Shown here piece after piece: positions 38,575 through 48,300 of a stretch of DNA of 64,000 nt. Source of the stretch: Candidatus Roseilinea mizusawaensis (GTDB lineage Bacteria; Chloroflexota; Anaerolineae; J036; Brachytrichaceae); NCBI GenBank assembly GCA_016841965.1, contig JAEANN010000024.1, forward strand, positions 160,976 to 224,975, given 5' to 3'. Under the pieces are notes generated by a model. That model was not told the DNA's origin. It worked only from the letters and a program-made list of their open reading frames with translations, and searched no databases. Each line of letters starts with the position of its first letter. Position 1 is the stretch's first letter. Position numbers and translations under genes: made by a program.

Positions 38575-39813
38575 TTAATCTGTTGTGCCCGGTCTGGGCC
38601 GGCTGGGGAACTGCGCATAGCCGCGCAAATCGATGACGCTGCCGGCGCGCGCCCAGGCCACTCCCATTTCCGAGGGCAACCGGCCGGCCTGCGCGCATGC
38701 CTGTAGCGCCGCGCCAAGTTCGGCCACACAGGTCAGGCGGCCCTCGGCGCTGTCGATCTCATGAATGTGCGCGGCGGGGAAGGGTGTGATGGGTGCGCAC
38801 TCTTGTGCACCGTTGACGCACAGAGTATGTGAGCGCGCTGTCTCGATCCCACAGGTCACCGGCGCGCCGTGTTCGACGGCATTCAGCATGGCTTCCAGTT
38901 TGCCGCGCACGCCGTTGTCGGGGATGCCGTAGTCGATTTGCGCGCCGTCATCTGTCTGGGCGATCAGGCGCTCGCTCAGGCCATCCATGTGCACTACGCC
39001 GTGCGCGAAGCCGGCGCGCAGCACCGGCCCGACCCGCTCGCTCACGGCGTGCGAAGCGTAGAACAGGATTTCCGCCCCGCCTTCGACAATGACGCGCAGG
39101 GCGGCTGTGTCGTAGTTCTCAATTGCATTGGCGCGGTACAACTCGGCCTGGATACTCACGGGGACTGCGCTGCGGTCAAGCTGCGCACCCAGCAGGAAAA
39201 GCATATTGTGCAGATAGTGCGCGACAGCGTTGTTGACCGGGCTGTCGAGCACCCACGCGCCGCCGGCGGTTTTCTGTTTGCCGGCCCAGGTGTTGCGCGC
39301 ATAGTAGGCTTGGCTGCGCGGCCACAACGCCAGCGTGGTCAGCCGCTGGGGCCGGCCAAATCGGCCGGCCATGATGTCGCGCTTCAGGCTGAGGATGGTC
39401 GGCTCGAAGCTCCACTGGTAGCCGATGCCGACCTGCCGGCCGGCCTTGTCTCGCGCCGCGATCATGGCGTCGGCTTCTTGCACCGTCGCGCCCAGCGGCT
39501 TTTCGCACAGCACATGGCTGCCGTGTTGCAGCCCCAGGCAAGTCTGTGGCGCGTGCTCGTGGATCGGCGCCGACACAATCAACAGGTCGGCGCTGCGCTC
39601 ACGATAGAAATCGGCCGGCGTGTTGTAGATGGGGACGCCCCGCGCGCGCAGCTCGGCCAGCCGCGCGCAGTGTTCGGGGTGTGGGTCGATGCCGCCGACC
39701 AGTGTCAGCCGGCCGGCGTAGCGCGGGTTCAGCAGTTCGTTCAGATATTCCTGCCCGTATCCGCCCAGGCCGGACAGGGCGATGGTGATGGTGATGGGTT
39801 GGGAGGGTGTCAT
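38575..39813 (-). CDS. Gfo/Idh/MocA family oxidoreductase
   Basis: ALSGLGGYGQEYLNELL; HVLCEKPLGATVQEAD. Confidence 0.9.
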   Translation of the reverse strand: MTPSQPITITIALSGLGGYGQEYLNELLNPRYAGRLTLVGGIDPHPEHCARLAELRARGVPIYNTPADFYRERSADLLIVSAPIHEHAPQTCLGLQHGSHVLCEKPLGATVQEADAMIAARDKAGRQVGIGYQWSFEPTILSLKRDIMAGRFGRPQRLTTLALWPRSQAYYARNTWAGKQKTAGGAWVLDSPVNNAVAHYLHNMLFLLGAQLDRSAVPVSIQAELYRANAIENYDTAALRVIVEGGAEILFYASHAVSERVGPVLRAGFAHGVVHMDGLSERLIAQTDDGAQIDYGIPDNGVRGKLEAMLNAVEHGAPVTCGIETARSHTLCVNGAQECAPITPFPAAHIHEIDSAEGRLTCVAELGAALQACAQAGRLPSEMGVAWARAGSVIDLRGYAQFPSRPRPGTTD

Positions 39814-39818
39814 GGTTT

Positions 39819-40616
39819 TTAAGGTGTCGAAGTGTTAGGTGTCAAAGTGTCGGGTGTCTCTGTGTCTGCGCTGTGTGATATCGCGTACACAAACCGGCGC
39901 AGCGGCTCGAAGTGCGATCCCTGCCAGTACACCTGCCCGCAGGCAGCGCACTGATGAAACTCATCGTAGTACAGGCGGGTGAGCGGTTGTAGCCGGTCGA
40001 GCACATCGGCTTTGGCGACAGGGTGCAACAGGCCGTTGCAGCGCATACAGCGTGTGTAAGGCTTGATTTGCCGGCGCAGATCGAACCGGCGCACGACCTC
40101 GATAGCTTGCCGGCGTGGTGTATCTTCGCGCACGTAGTAGCCGTGTGTCACGCGGCTTCTTTTTAACACGCCACGATCGCGGGTGAGCAAGATGCGTCGC
40201 TCCTCGCGCGAGAGGCGCGCCAGTTCGGCGTCGTCGTAGTCGTTGCGATACAGTGTGTCGAAGCCGAGCAAGCGCAGCAGGCCGGCCAGCTTGCCCAGAT
40301 GAACATCCAGCACGAAGCGCGTCTCACGCAGCGGCGCAGGGCGCAAATGCAGCGCCGGCGTGATGTCGAACGACTCGAATACCGGATACACGCTCACCTG
40401 GTCGCCATCCTGCGGCGTGTAGTCGAAGTTAACTGATCGCCCGTTGACCAAGATGAGATCGACCTCGGTGTGCGGCACATTGCAGGATGCGATCACGTCC
40501 TTGATGGTCGCGCCGGCTGCGCAGGACAGGTCAAACGCTACCTGGCGTCGCTTTGGCGTCAGGAAGTCGTTTAACTCGGCGTAGAAGCGCACGCGCAAAC
40601 GTGGCATACCTGCCAC
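39819..40616 (-). CDS. Mut7-C RNase domain protein with N-terminal ubiquitin/MoaD-like domain
   Basis: DVHLGKLAGLLRLLGFDTLYRNDYDDAELARLSREERRILLTRDRGVLKR; two CxxC pairs at C-terminus. Confidence 0.85.
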   Translation of the reverse strand: MAGMPRLRVRFYAELNDFLTPKRRQVAFDLSCAAGATIKDVIASCNVPHTEVDLILVNGRSVNFDYTPQDGDQVSVYPVFESFDITPALHLRPAPLRETRFVLDVHLGKLAGLLRLLGFDTLYRNDYDDAELARLSREERRILLTRDRGVLKRSRVTHGYYVREDTPRRQAIEVVRRFDLRRQIKPYTRCMRCNGLLHPVAKADVLDRLQPLTRLYYDEFHQCAACGQVYWQGSHFEPLRRFVYAISHSADTETPDTLTPNTSTP

Positions 40617-40665
40617 AGATTATCTCGCCCGACTCACATGAGGCAAGCCGCTACAATCGGCCGGC

Positions 40666-42285
40666 ATGAGTGTCGGCAGTCTGAATGAAACATGGGATTT
40701 CGTAGTGATCGGATCGGGGTTTGGCGGCAGTGTCTCGGCGTTGCGCCTGGCCGAAAAGGGCTACCGCGTGCTGGTGCTGGAGCGCGGCAAACGGTTTGAG
40801 GATGCCGACTTTGCGCGCAGCAACTGGGAGGTTCACAAATATCTGTGGTTGCCGGCGGCGCGCTGCTTTGGCATTTTGCAAATCAGCCTGTTGAACGGCG
40901 TGATGATTCTGCACGGCAGCGGGGTGGGGGGCGGCAGCCTGGGCTATGCCAATGTGCTGATGACGCCGGATGATGCGCTGTTTGACGCGCCCGGCTGGCG
41001 TGACCTGGCCGACTGGCGCGCCATCCTCAAGCCGCATTACGAGACCGCCCGGCGCATGTTGGGTGTGGCGACCTATCCGGGCTGGACGCCGGCCGATCGG
41101 GCTATGCAGCGCGTGGCTGATGAGATGGGGCGTTCTGATGCGCTGGCGCCGGCGGATGTGGGTGTGTTCTTCGGCGATCCCGACCGGGACACGCCAGACC
41201 CTTATTTTGGCGGGGCCGGCCCGGCCCGGCGCGGCTGCCGCGCGTGCGGCGGTTGCATGGTTGGCTGTCGCTATAACGCCAAAAACACGTTGGTGAAAAA
41301 CTATCTCTACCTGGCCGAACGGCTGGGCGCACACATTGCACCGGAAACAGAAGTGACGGATATTTGCCCGCTGCCGGCCGGCCAGCCCGACGGCTCGCGC
41401 TATGAAGTGGCGTCTCGCTCGTCCACGCGCTGGCCGGCCACCAGCCGCGCGCTGCGGGCGCGCAATGTGGTGGTGGCAGCCGGCGTGCTGGGCACGCTGC
41501 GCCTGTTGTTGCGCTGCCGCGATGTGACGCGCACACTGCCGCACTTATCGCCTCGCCTGGGTGACAATGTGCGCACCAACAGCGAAGCGCTGATGGGCAG
41601 CATCGCCCGCAATGACGATGTGGACTATTCCGCCGGCGTCGCCATCAGTTCGGTCTTTCAGGCCGATGCAGTGACGCGTGTGGAGCCGGTGCGTTTCCCG
41701 GCCGGCTCGTCGTTAATGCGTTTGCTGGCTGCCCCGTTGATGGACGGTCAGTCCCCCGTCTGGCTGCGCTGGTTCAAAGCAGCCGGCTACTGGGCGCGTC
41801 ATCCGCGGCAGTTCTATGAGGCTTATCTGCGGCCCGGCTGGGCGAATCGCACTACCATCTTGCTGGTGATGCAAACGGAAGACAATCGCATGCGCTTGCG
41901 GCTGGGGCGCAACCTTTTCACGTTGGGCCGGCGTGATCTGGTGTGCGCGCCGGATGGCGCGGGTGTGCCGGCGCGCATTGAAATTGGCCACCATGTGACG
42001 CGCGCATTTGCCCAGGCTGTGAACGGTATGCCGGCTGATTCGGTGGCCGAGTCATTGCTGAACCTGCCTATCACGGCCCATGTTCTGGGCGGCTGCCCGA
42101 TGGGGCGAGATGCGCAGGCCGGCGTGGTGGATGTGAATTGCCAGGCGCATGGGTATCCGGGACTGTATGTCGTGGATGGCTCGATTGTGCCGGCCAATCC
42201 CGGCATCAATCCCAGCCTGACGATCACGGCGCTGGCCGAGTACGCGATGAGCCGCATCCCAGCGCGGGATACAATCGGCGCGTAG
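40666..42285 (+). CDS. GMC-family oxidoreductase (cholesterol oxidase-like)
   Basis: FVVIGSGFGGSVSALRLAEKGYRVLVLERG FAD motif; YVVDGSIVPANPGINPSLTITALAEYAM. Confidence 0.9.
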   Translation: MSVGSLNETWDFVVIGSGFGGSVSALRLAEKGYRVLVLERGKRFEDADFARSNWEVHKYLWLPAARCFGILQISLLNGVMILHGSGVGGGSLGYANVLMTPDDALFDAPGWRDLADWRAILKPHYETARRMLGVATYPGWTPADRAMQRVADEMGRSDALAPADVGVFFGDPDRDTPDPYFGGAGPARRGCRACGGCMVGCRYNAKNTLVKNYLYLAERLGAHIAPETEVTDICPLPAGQPDGSRYEVASRSSTRWPATSRALRARNVVVAAGVLGTLRLLLRCRDVTRTLPHLSPRLGDNVRTNSEALMGSIARNDDVDYSAGVAISSVFQADAVTRVEPVRFPAGSSLMRLLAAPLMDGQSPVWLRWFKAAGYWARHPRQFYEAYLRPGWANRTTILLVMQTEDNRMRLRLGRNLFTLGRRDLVCAPDGAGVPARIEIGHHVTRAFAQAVNGMPADSVAESLLNLPITAHVLGGCPMGRDAQAGVVDVNCQAHGYPGLYVVDGSIVPANPGINPSLTITALAEYAMSRIPARDTIGA

Positions 42286-42319
42286 ACTTGTGTGCAATCG
42301 AATGTGGATGGAGGAAATC

Positions 42320-43306
42320 ATGTCTGATCGCAAACTTCGCTGGGGCTTGTTGAGCACGGCCCGCATTAACCGGGCGCTGATTCCCCCGTTGCGCATGTCG
42401 CCGCGCAACGAGCTGGTCGCAGTGGCAAGCCGGACGCAGGAAAAGGCCGACGCCTATGCCCGTGAATGGCAGATTCCAAAAGCCTATGGCTCCTATGAGG
42501 CGTTGCTGGCTGACCCCGATATCGACGTGGTGTATGTGCCGTTGCCAAACAGTATGCACGAGCACTGGACAATCGAGGCCGCCAAAGCCGGCAAGCATGT
42601 CTTGTGTGAGAAGCCGCTGGCAATCAGTGTGGCCGAGGTGGACGCGATTCGCGCCGTGGCCGAACAGGCTGGCGTGGTCGTGACCGAGGCGTTCATGTAC
42701 CGGCATCATCCGCAGACATTGAAGGTAAAGGAGCTGGTCGATGCCGGCGCTATCGGGCAGGTGCGTCTGGTGCGCGGATCGTTCAGCTTTAACCTGACCC
42801 GCGAGGGCGATGTGCGACTCGATCCGCTCCTGGGCGGCGGCAGCCTGTGGGATGTGGGCTGCTATCCGGTCAGCTATGCGCGCTTTGTGCTGGGCAAAGA
42901 GCCGGTCGAAGTGTTTGGGCGCAAAGTGGTGGGCCGGAGCGGTGTGGACGAGACGTTCACCGGCAATCTGCGCTTCCCGGACAACGTGCACGCCCAGATT
43001 GACTGTAGCTTCCGCGCCACCTTCCGCACACATGTCGAGATCGTGGGCAGTGAGGGCGCGATCAGTATTCCGCACCCCTTTAAGCCCGGCCTGGAAGAGC
43101 AGATCTTCATCACGCGCGGCGACGACAGCGAGCGCATTGCGATTCAGGGCCAGGAGTTGTACCTGGGCGAGGTGGAGGACATGGCCGATGCAGTGCTGCT
43201 CGGCAGACCGCCGCGCATCAGCCTGGCCGATAGCCGGGCGAATGTTGCCGCGCTGGTGGCGCTGCTCGAATCGGCCGAGCGCAGGCAGCCGGTGCCCATC
43301 GCATGA
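42320..43306 (+). CDS. Gfo/Idh/MocA family oxidoreductase
   Basis: MSDRKLRWGLLSTARINRAL; HVLCEKPLAISVAEVD; AGGAAATC RBS before ATG at 42320. Confidence 0.9.
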   Translation: MSDRKLRWGLLSTARINRALIPPLRMSPRNELVAVASRTQEKADAYAREWQIPKAYGSYEALLADPDIDVVYVPLPNSMHEHWTIEAAKAGKHVLCEKPLAISVAEVDAIRAVAEQAGVVVTEAFMYRHHPQTLKVKELVDAGAIGQVRLVRGSFSFNLTREGDVRLDPLLGGGSLWDVGCYPVSYARFVLGKEPVEVFGRKVVGRSGVDETFTGNLRFPDNVHAQIDCSFRATFRTHVEIVGSEGAISIPHPFKPGLEEQIFITRGDDSERIAIQGQELYLGEVEDMADAVLLGRPPRISLADSRANVAALVALLESAERRQPVPIA

Positions 43307-43323
43307 CCATAGCGCTGGGGATG

Positions 43324-43575
43324 AACCACAAAGAAACGAAGCACACGAAGGGGAGAATAAACCACGAAGCAACGAAGGACACGAAGGGGAGAATAAACCA
43401 CGAAGCAACGAAGCACGCGAAGGGGAGAATAAACCACGAGGCAACGAAGCACGCGAAGAGGAGAATAAACCACGAAGCAACGAAGCACGCGAAGGGGAGA
43501 ATAAACCACGAAGCAACGAAGCACGCGAAGGGGAGAATAAACCACGAAGCAACGAAGCACACAAAGGGGAAGTTG
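43324..43575. repeat. 7 x 36-bp tandem repeat AACCACGAAGCAACGAAGCACGCGAAGGGGAGAATA
   Basis: Units start at 43324, 43360, 43396, 43432, 43468, 43504, 43540; first, second, fourth and last diverge slightly. Confidence 0.97.
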
Positions 43576-43661
43576 GTCAAGCCGGCCTCGTGATCTTTGT
43601 TTCTTTGTGGTGTGATTGAACCGATTCCCGTTTGAGCGGTGCTTGTGTCACAATCGCTGTC

Positions 43662-45194
43662 ATGCATTATCTGCTGGCTGCCTCGCCGATCCTGATTGTG
43701 ATTGCGCTGATGCTGTTGGGGCGTTGGGGCGGACAGCGCGCCGGCCCGGTTGGTTGGCTGGCCGGTATCGTCGTGGCCGCACTGGCGTTTGGTCTGACGC
43801 CCGAAGTGCTGTGGGTGTCGCAGGCTAAAGGCATATTGCTGGCGCTCTATGTGCTGGTGGTGTTGTGGCCGGCGCTGTTGTTGTACAACATTGTGCGGCA
43901 GGCGGGGGGTATCGACGCCCTGGCCGGGGCGTTGCAACGCGCGATTCGCAAGCGCAGCGTATTGCTGCTTGTGGTGGCGTGGGCCTTCAGCGGCGCGCTG
44001 GAAGGACTGGCCGGTTTTGGCATTCCGATAGCCATCGTTGCGCCCATGCTGGTGGGTCTGGGGGTCATGCCGGTGACGGCGGTTGCCGCTGTCGCGGTGG
44101 GTCATGCCTGGGCGGTCACCTTCGGCGATATGGGGGTGATTTGGCAATCGTTGGTGGCCGTCACCGGCATCGAGCCGGCAACACTGGCGCCGGCGGCTGC
44201 GCTCATGCTTGGGATGGCCTGTTTGCTCTGCGGACTGGCGGCTGCGCGCATTCTGCGGCACAACGTGGCGTGGCCGGTTGTAGCGATGATAGCGGGCGTG
44301 ATGGCGGGCGTGCAGGCGTTGCTGGCGCTAATCGGCCTGACACCGCTGGCGGCGCTGGGTGCGGGGCTGGCCGGCATTGCAGCCGCTGTGTGGCTGGGAC
44401 GTGCGCGTGATCCTGAGGCTGACCAGGCTGCGCAATCGGGCGCCATAGATTCGCAGTCGGCTGCCTTGTGGCCGACGTTGGCAGTATATGGCGGGTTGGG
44501 TGTGTTGATGACGGTGTTGATCGGTGTGCCGCCGGTGAAAGCGGCGCTGGACTCTGTGGTGTGGCGCGCCGCATTCCCGCAAGTCAGCACGTTGAACGGG
44601 TTTGTGACGCCGGCCGGCTTCGGGCAGGCATTTCGCATCTTCACGCATCCCGGCGCGTCTATTCTGCTGGCAGCCATGTTGAGCGCGCTGTTCTATCGTT
44701 GGGTTGGTCTCGGCAACCTGGCCGGCTGGGGCGAAGCATTGCGCGCGACATGGCGCGCGGCCGCGCCGGCCAGCGTGGGCATTCTCAGCATGGTTGGTCT
44801 GTCGGCCTTGATGGAGCACTGCGGTATGACGTTGTTGCTGGCGCAGGGCCTGAGCGCGCTGATGGCCGGGGCGTTTGCGCTGGCCTCGCCGCTGGTCGGC
44901 ATTCTGGGCGCGTTTGCCACCGGCAGCAATATCAACTCGAACGTGTTGTTTGGGCCGATGCAGAAGAGCGTTGCTGGGCTGTTGCATATCGCGCCGGCGG
45001 TGCTGTTGGCGGCGCAGACGACCGGCGGCTCGCTGGGCAGCATGATCGCGCCGGCCAAGCTCATCGTGGGGTGCAGCACGGTCGGGCTGGCCGGGCGTGA
45101 TGGTGAAGTGTTGCGCATCACGCTGCCGTATGGTGTGCTGATTGGTCTGGCGCTGGGCGGGGTGGCGTGGCTAATGGCTGTGGTGGGCAAATGA
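43662..45194 (+). CDS. L-lactate permease family transporter
   Basis: LctP-like polytopic protein; GALEGLAGFGIPIAIVAPMLVGLG; ATGSNINSNVLFG. Confidence 0.9.
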   Translation: MHYLLAASPILIVIALMLLGRWGGQRAGPVGWLAGIVVAALAFGLTPEVLWVSQAKGILLALYVLVVLWPALLLYNIVRQAGGIDALAGALQRAIRKRSVLLLVVAWAFSGALEGLAGFGIPIAIVAPMLVGLGVMPVTAVAAVAVGHAWAVTFGDMGVIWQSLVAVTGIEPATLAPAAALMLGMACLLCGLAAARILRHNVAWPVVAMIAGVMAGVQALLALIGLTPLAALGAGLAGIAAAVWLGRARDPEADQAAQSGAIDSQSAALWPTLAVYGGLGVLMTVLIGVPPVKAALDSVVWRAAFPQVSTLNGFVTPAGFGQAFRIFTHPGASILLAAMLSALFYRWVGLGNLAGWGEALRATWRAAAPASVGILSMVGLSALMEHCGMTLLLAQGLSALMAGAFALASPLVGILGAFATGSNINSNVLFGPMQKSVAGLLHIAPAVLLAAQTTGGSLGSMIAPAKLIVGCSTVGLAGRDGEVLRITLPYGVLIGLALGGVAWLMAVVGK

Positions 45195-45347
45195 AGCCGG
45201 CAGCATGTATGGCTACACGCATGACGGGCGTAGCTGAAAGCAGTATCTTTGTGCAGAACTGGCGTTATAATGCTACCCGCTATCCGTTGCCCTGTCACCT
45301 GACTTGTCGAAAGCAGAATAGGGCTATATTGCCAAACAGGAGAGGTT

Positions 45348-48300
45348 ATGAAAGCACATAGACTTCGTCCCATAGCTGTTTTGACAGCGCTCACCTTGGC
45401 ATTGAGCGGTGTGCGTGCGCCGGTGCTTGCTGATTCGCCGCGTGACCCTGCCCAGGTGACAACGCCGGCCAAATCGCCCCCGCCACCCGGCACAGAGAAA
45501 AGCATGCCACTGGTGGCCGCGCAGCCCCCGGCCATCAGCACAGAAGATGTTTTGCAGAAGATTCACCCGCGACTGCGTGAGGTCGCCCGCAACGCTGCGC
45601 CAGCGCTGCCCAGCCGCTATGGTGCAGTTGCAACGTCCTCAGATCAACCCATTCGGATTCAAGTCATCGCGCGAGAGGGCGCAGACCTCAGCGCTTACTT
45701 CGAGAATGGCAAAGTGTTGGCTCGCCCGCCGTTTGGTAAGGGCGCGACACGTCATCAGATTTTCTTTGGCTATGCTTATCCCTGGGCGTTGATGAAGCTG
45801 GCATCTCAGCCGGCAGTTCAAGCAATTATTCCCATCCTCTTTGAGCGCACCAATGAGCCGGAGCCATACCCGGCTGATGACACCCGCCCGGCTGCGCCCA
45901 AGCCGGGCCCTGAAGACTGGGCCAGGTTGCGCGCGAATGCCGCGGCGGTGCGCGCCGGCAGTCTGCCATGGCAGCAATCGCGCGCGTTTGGCGATGGCCG
46001 TACCGGCTTCCGTCCCCAGGACTGGTTTGAAGTCACGCCGGCCGGCCCGCATAAGGCCGAAGCTGCCTGGGCGCGTGGGTATACCGGCGAGGGCGTAACT
46101 GTTGCCGTGCTCGATGACGGTATTGACCCTGCTCATCCTGACCTGCTGGGCACCCAGAAGATTTACTCCAGCACCGAGGCGCCGCAGTACAACGGCTGGC
46201 CCTACGTGTTCAGCCCATTCTCTATGCTGTTATATGCCGATGATGTGAATAATGGCACAAGCTATATTGCCAATGGTTTTCCCGGTGCGCACTATGTAGA
46301 CACGCGCACCGGCCGTACTGCCACGCCTTGCGGAACGGGCATCCGTTGCTTCCAGTACACCCCCCTGATCGATTACGGCACGCCGAACCCCTATGCCCCC
46401 TCTGGCGGCTACACCTACGTCATCTCCGGCGCGATGACCAAGAGCGGCGTGGTGCGCGTGGGCACGCACCCGGATAACGACTTGCGCGATTTCGTATGGG
46501 GCGAAAAGGTTGCCGTGTTGCTGACTGACCCTAACACGGCCGGCGTGTATGACACCGTCTATGTGGACCTGGATGACGACTACGACTTCCGCGATGAAAA
46601 GCCTCTGCGCCGCGCCGATGTCAACAACCCGGCTACCTACAATGACATGATCGCCTATCGTGACTTGAACAATGATGGGCTAGCTGATATTTCGGGCGGC
46701 ATGGTGTATTTCATTGCCGACGGTGTCACGCCCATCCCTGTTTCAGACTGGATGTACGGTGGCCTGACACCGGGTAATGCCGACCTAGTGGCCTTTTCCG
46801 GTAGCACGTTTGACCGCAGCTATAGCCATGGCACTCAGTGTGCATCGAATATCGTGGGCCAGGGCGTCTCGAACGGCCTGCTGCCTACCTTCAACAATCT
46901 GCCGGGCACGGGCAAGCCGTCCGGCGCTGTGTTCGGCATGGCCCCCGACGCCAAAGTCGTCAACGTCTCCGATATTTACTACAACTTTGATTCGTCCATC
47001 TTGGACGCCTATCTTTTCACTGCTGTCGGCTACGATGGTCTGGATCAGACCGACCCCAGTGATTCCGACGCCATTCAGATCAGCACCAACTCTTATGGCG
47101 AGAGCGATGTGGACAATGACGGCTGGGAATATGCCGGTCAGGTTGCCTCACAGGTGCAGCGGCTGTACGGGCCGAACTTGCAGATGTTGTTCAGCACGGG
47201 TAACGGCGCATCGGCCTACGGCACCGTCGCGCCGCCTTCGCCGGCCACGGGTATAGGCGTCGGAGCATCCACCCAGTTCGGCTCCACCGGCTGGGATTCG
47301 ATCACCAACACCACGCAGATTGTTCATAGCGATGTGACCCCGTTCTCCAACCGCGGCCCCGGCGCGCGCGGCACAAACGGCGTGGACGTGGTGGCGGGCG
47401 GGGCATTTGCTGCCGGCGCCGAAGAGCTAAACTACTACAGCATCTCGACCTGGGGCGCCCCCAACGGCAATCTCTCGTGGGCGTCGTGGGGCGGAACCAG
47501 TCGCTCGGCTCCGGTGGCAGGCGGCGTGCTGGCCTTGATTTATCAGGCCTACCGCGACCGCACCGGCGATTGGCCTACTTGGGATGTGGCGCGCGCCCTG
47601 CTCAAGTCCTCTGCTACCGATCTGGAATATGACACCTTCACCCAGGGCGCCGGCTCGGTCAACGCCGATCGCGGCACTGCTGTCGCAGCCGGCCTAGAGG
47701 GCTTTTTCGTCACGCCTGATGAGTGGACGCCCGGCGCCTATCGTGGTCAAGACTGGCCCGGCTTTGCCCACGTGGTCTATCCCGGCAACGTTTTCACGCT
47801 GCCCATCACTGTGAACAATCCCACCACGGCTACGGTCAGTGTCAGCGCCGCTGATGCTGAGCTGACCTTGATCGGCAGCCACACCATGAGTTACACCGTC
47901 ACGCCGGCCATGATCGCTGCCGAAAGCGCCTATGGCGCGGCCAACCGCGACAACTTCTACAAGGCGTTCAACTTCTTCATCCCCATCACGGCCGGTCTCG
48001 GCTTTCTGCCTCAGTGGTACAACGTCCCCATCCCGCCCGATACCGACCTGATGATCATTCGTCAAACGTTCCCCTTCGATCGCTTCGATGTCAATGGCGA
48101 TTATCAGTGGGACCAGCGCTTTGTGCTGAACGTCTACAACTGGAAAGATGTGAACAACGATGGCGATCTGTGGGAAGACAGGGACGGCAACGGCGTGGTG
48201 AACTTCATCAACTCCGGCGTGATCAGCCAGATTGACGGCGGCGAGGAGTTGGACTGGGATGACCCACGCACCGAGCTGGATCGCTGGGAGTTTGTGCGCT

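Noticed and set aside
43324-43575. CRISPR array
   Set aside because: Repeats are directly abutting with no spacers; simple tandem array.
43303-43593. 96-aa ORF NHEATKHAKGRI repeat protein and overlapping ORFs on both strands
   Set aside because: Open frames arise because a 36-bp tandem repeat without stops is divisible by three; no RBS or non-repeat domain.
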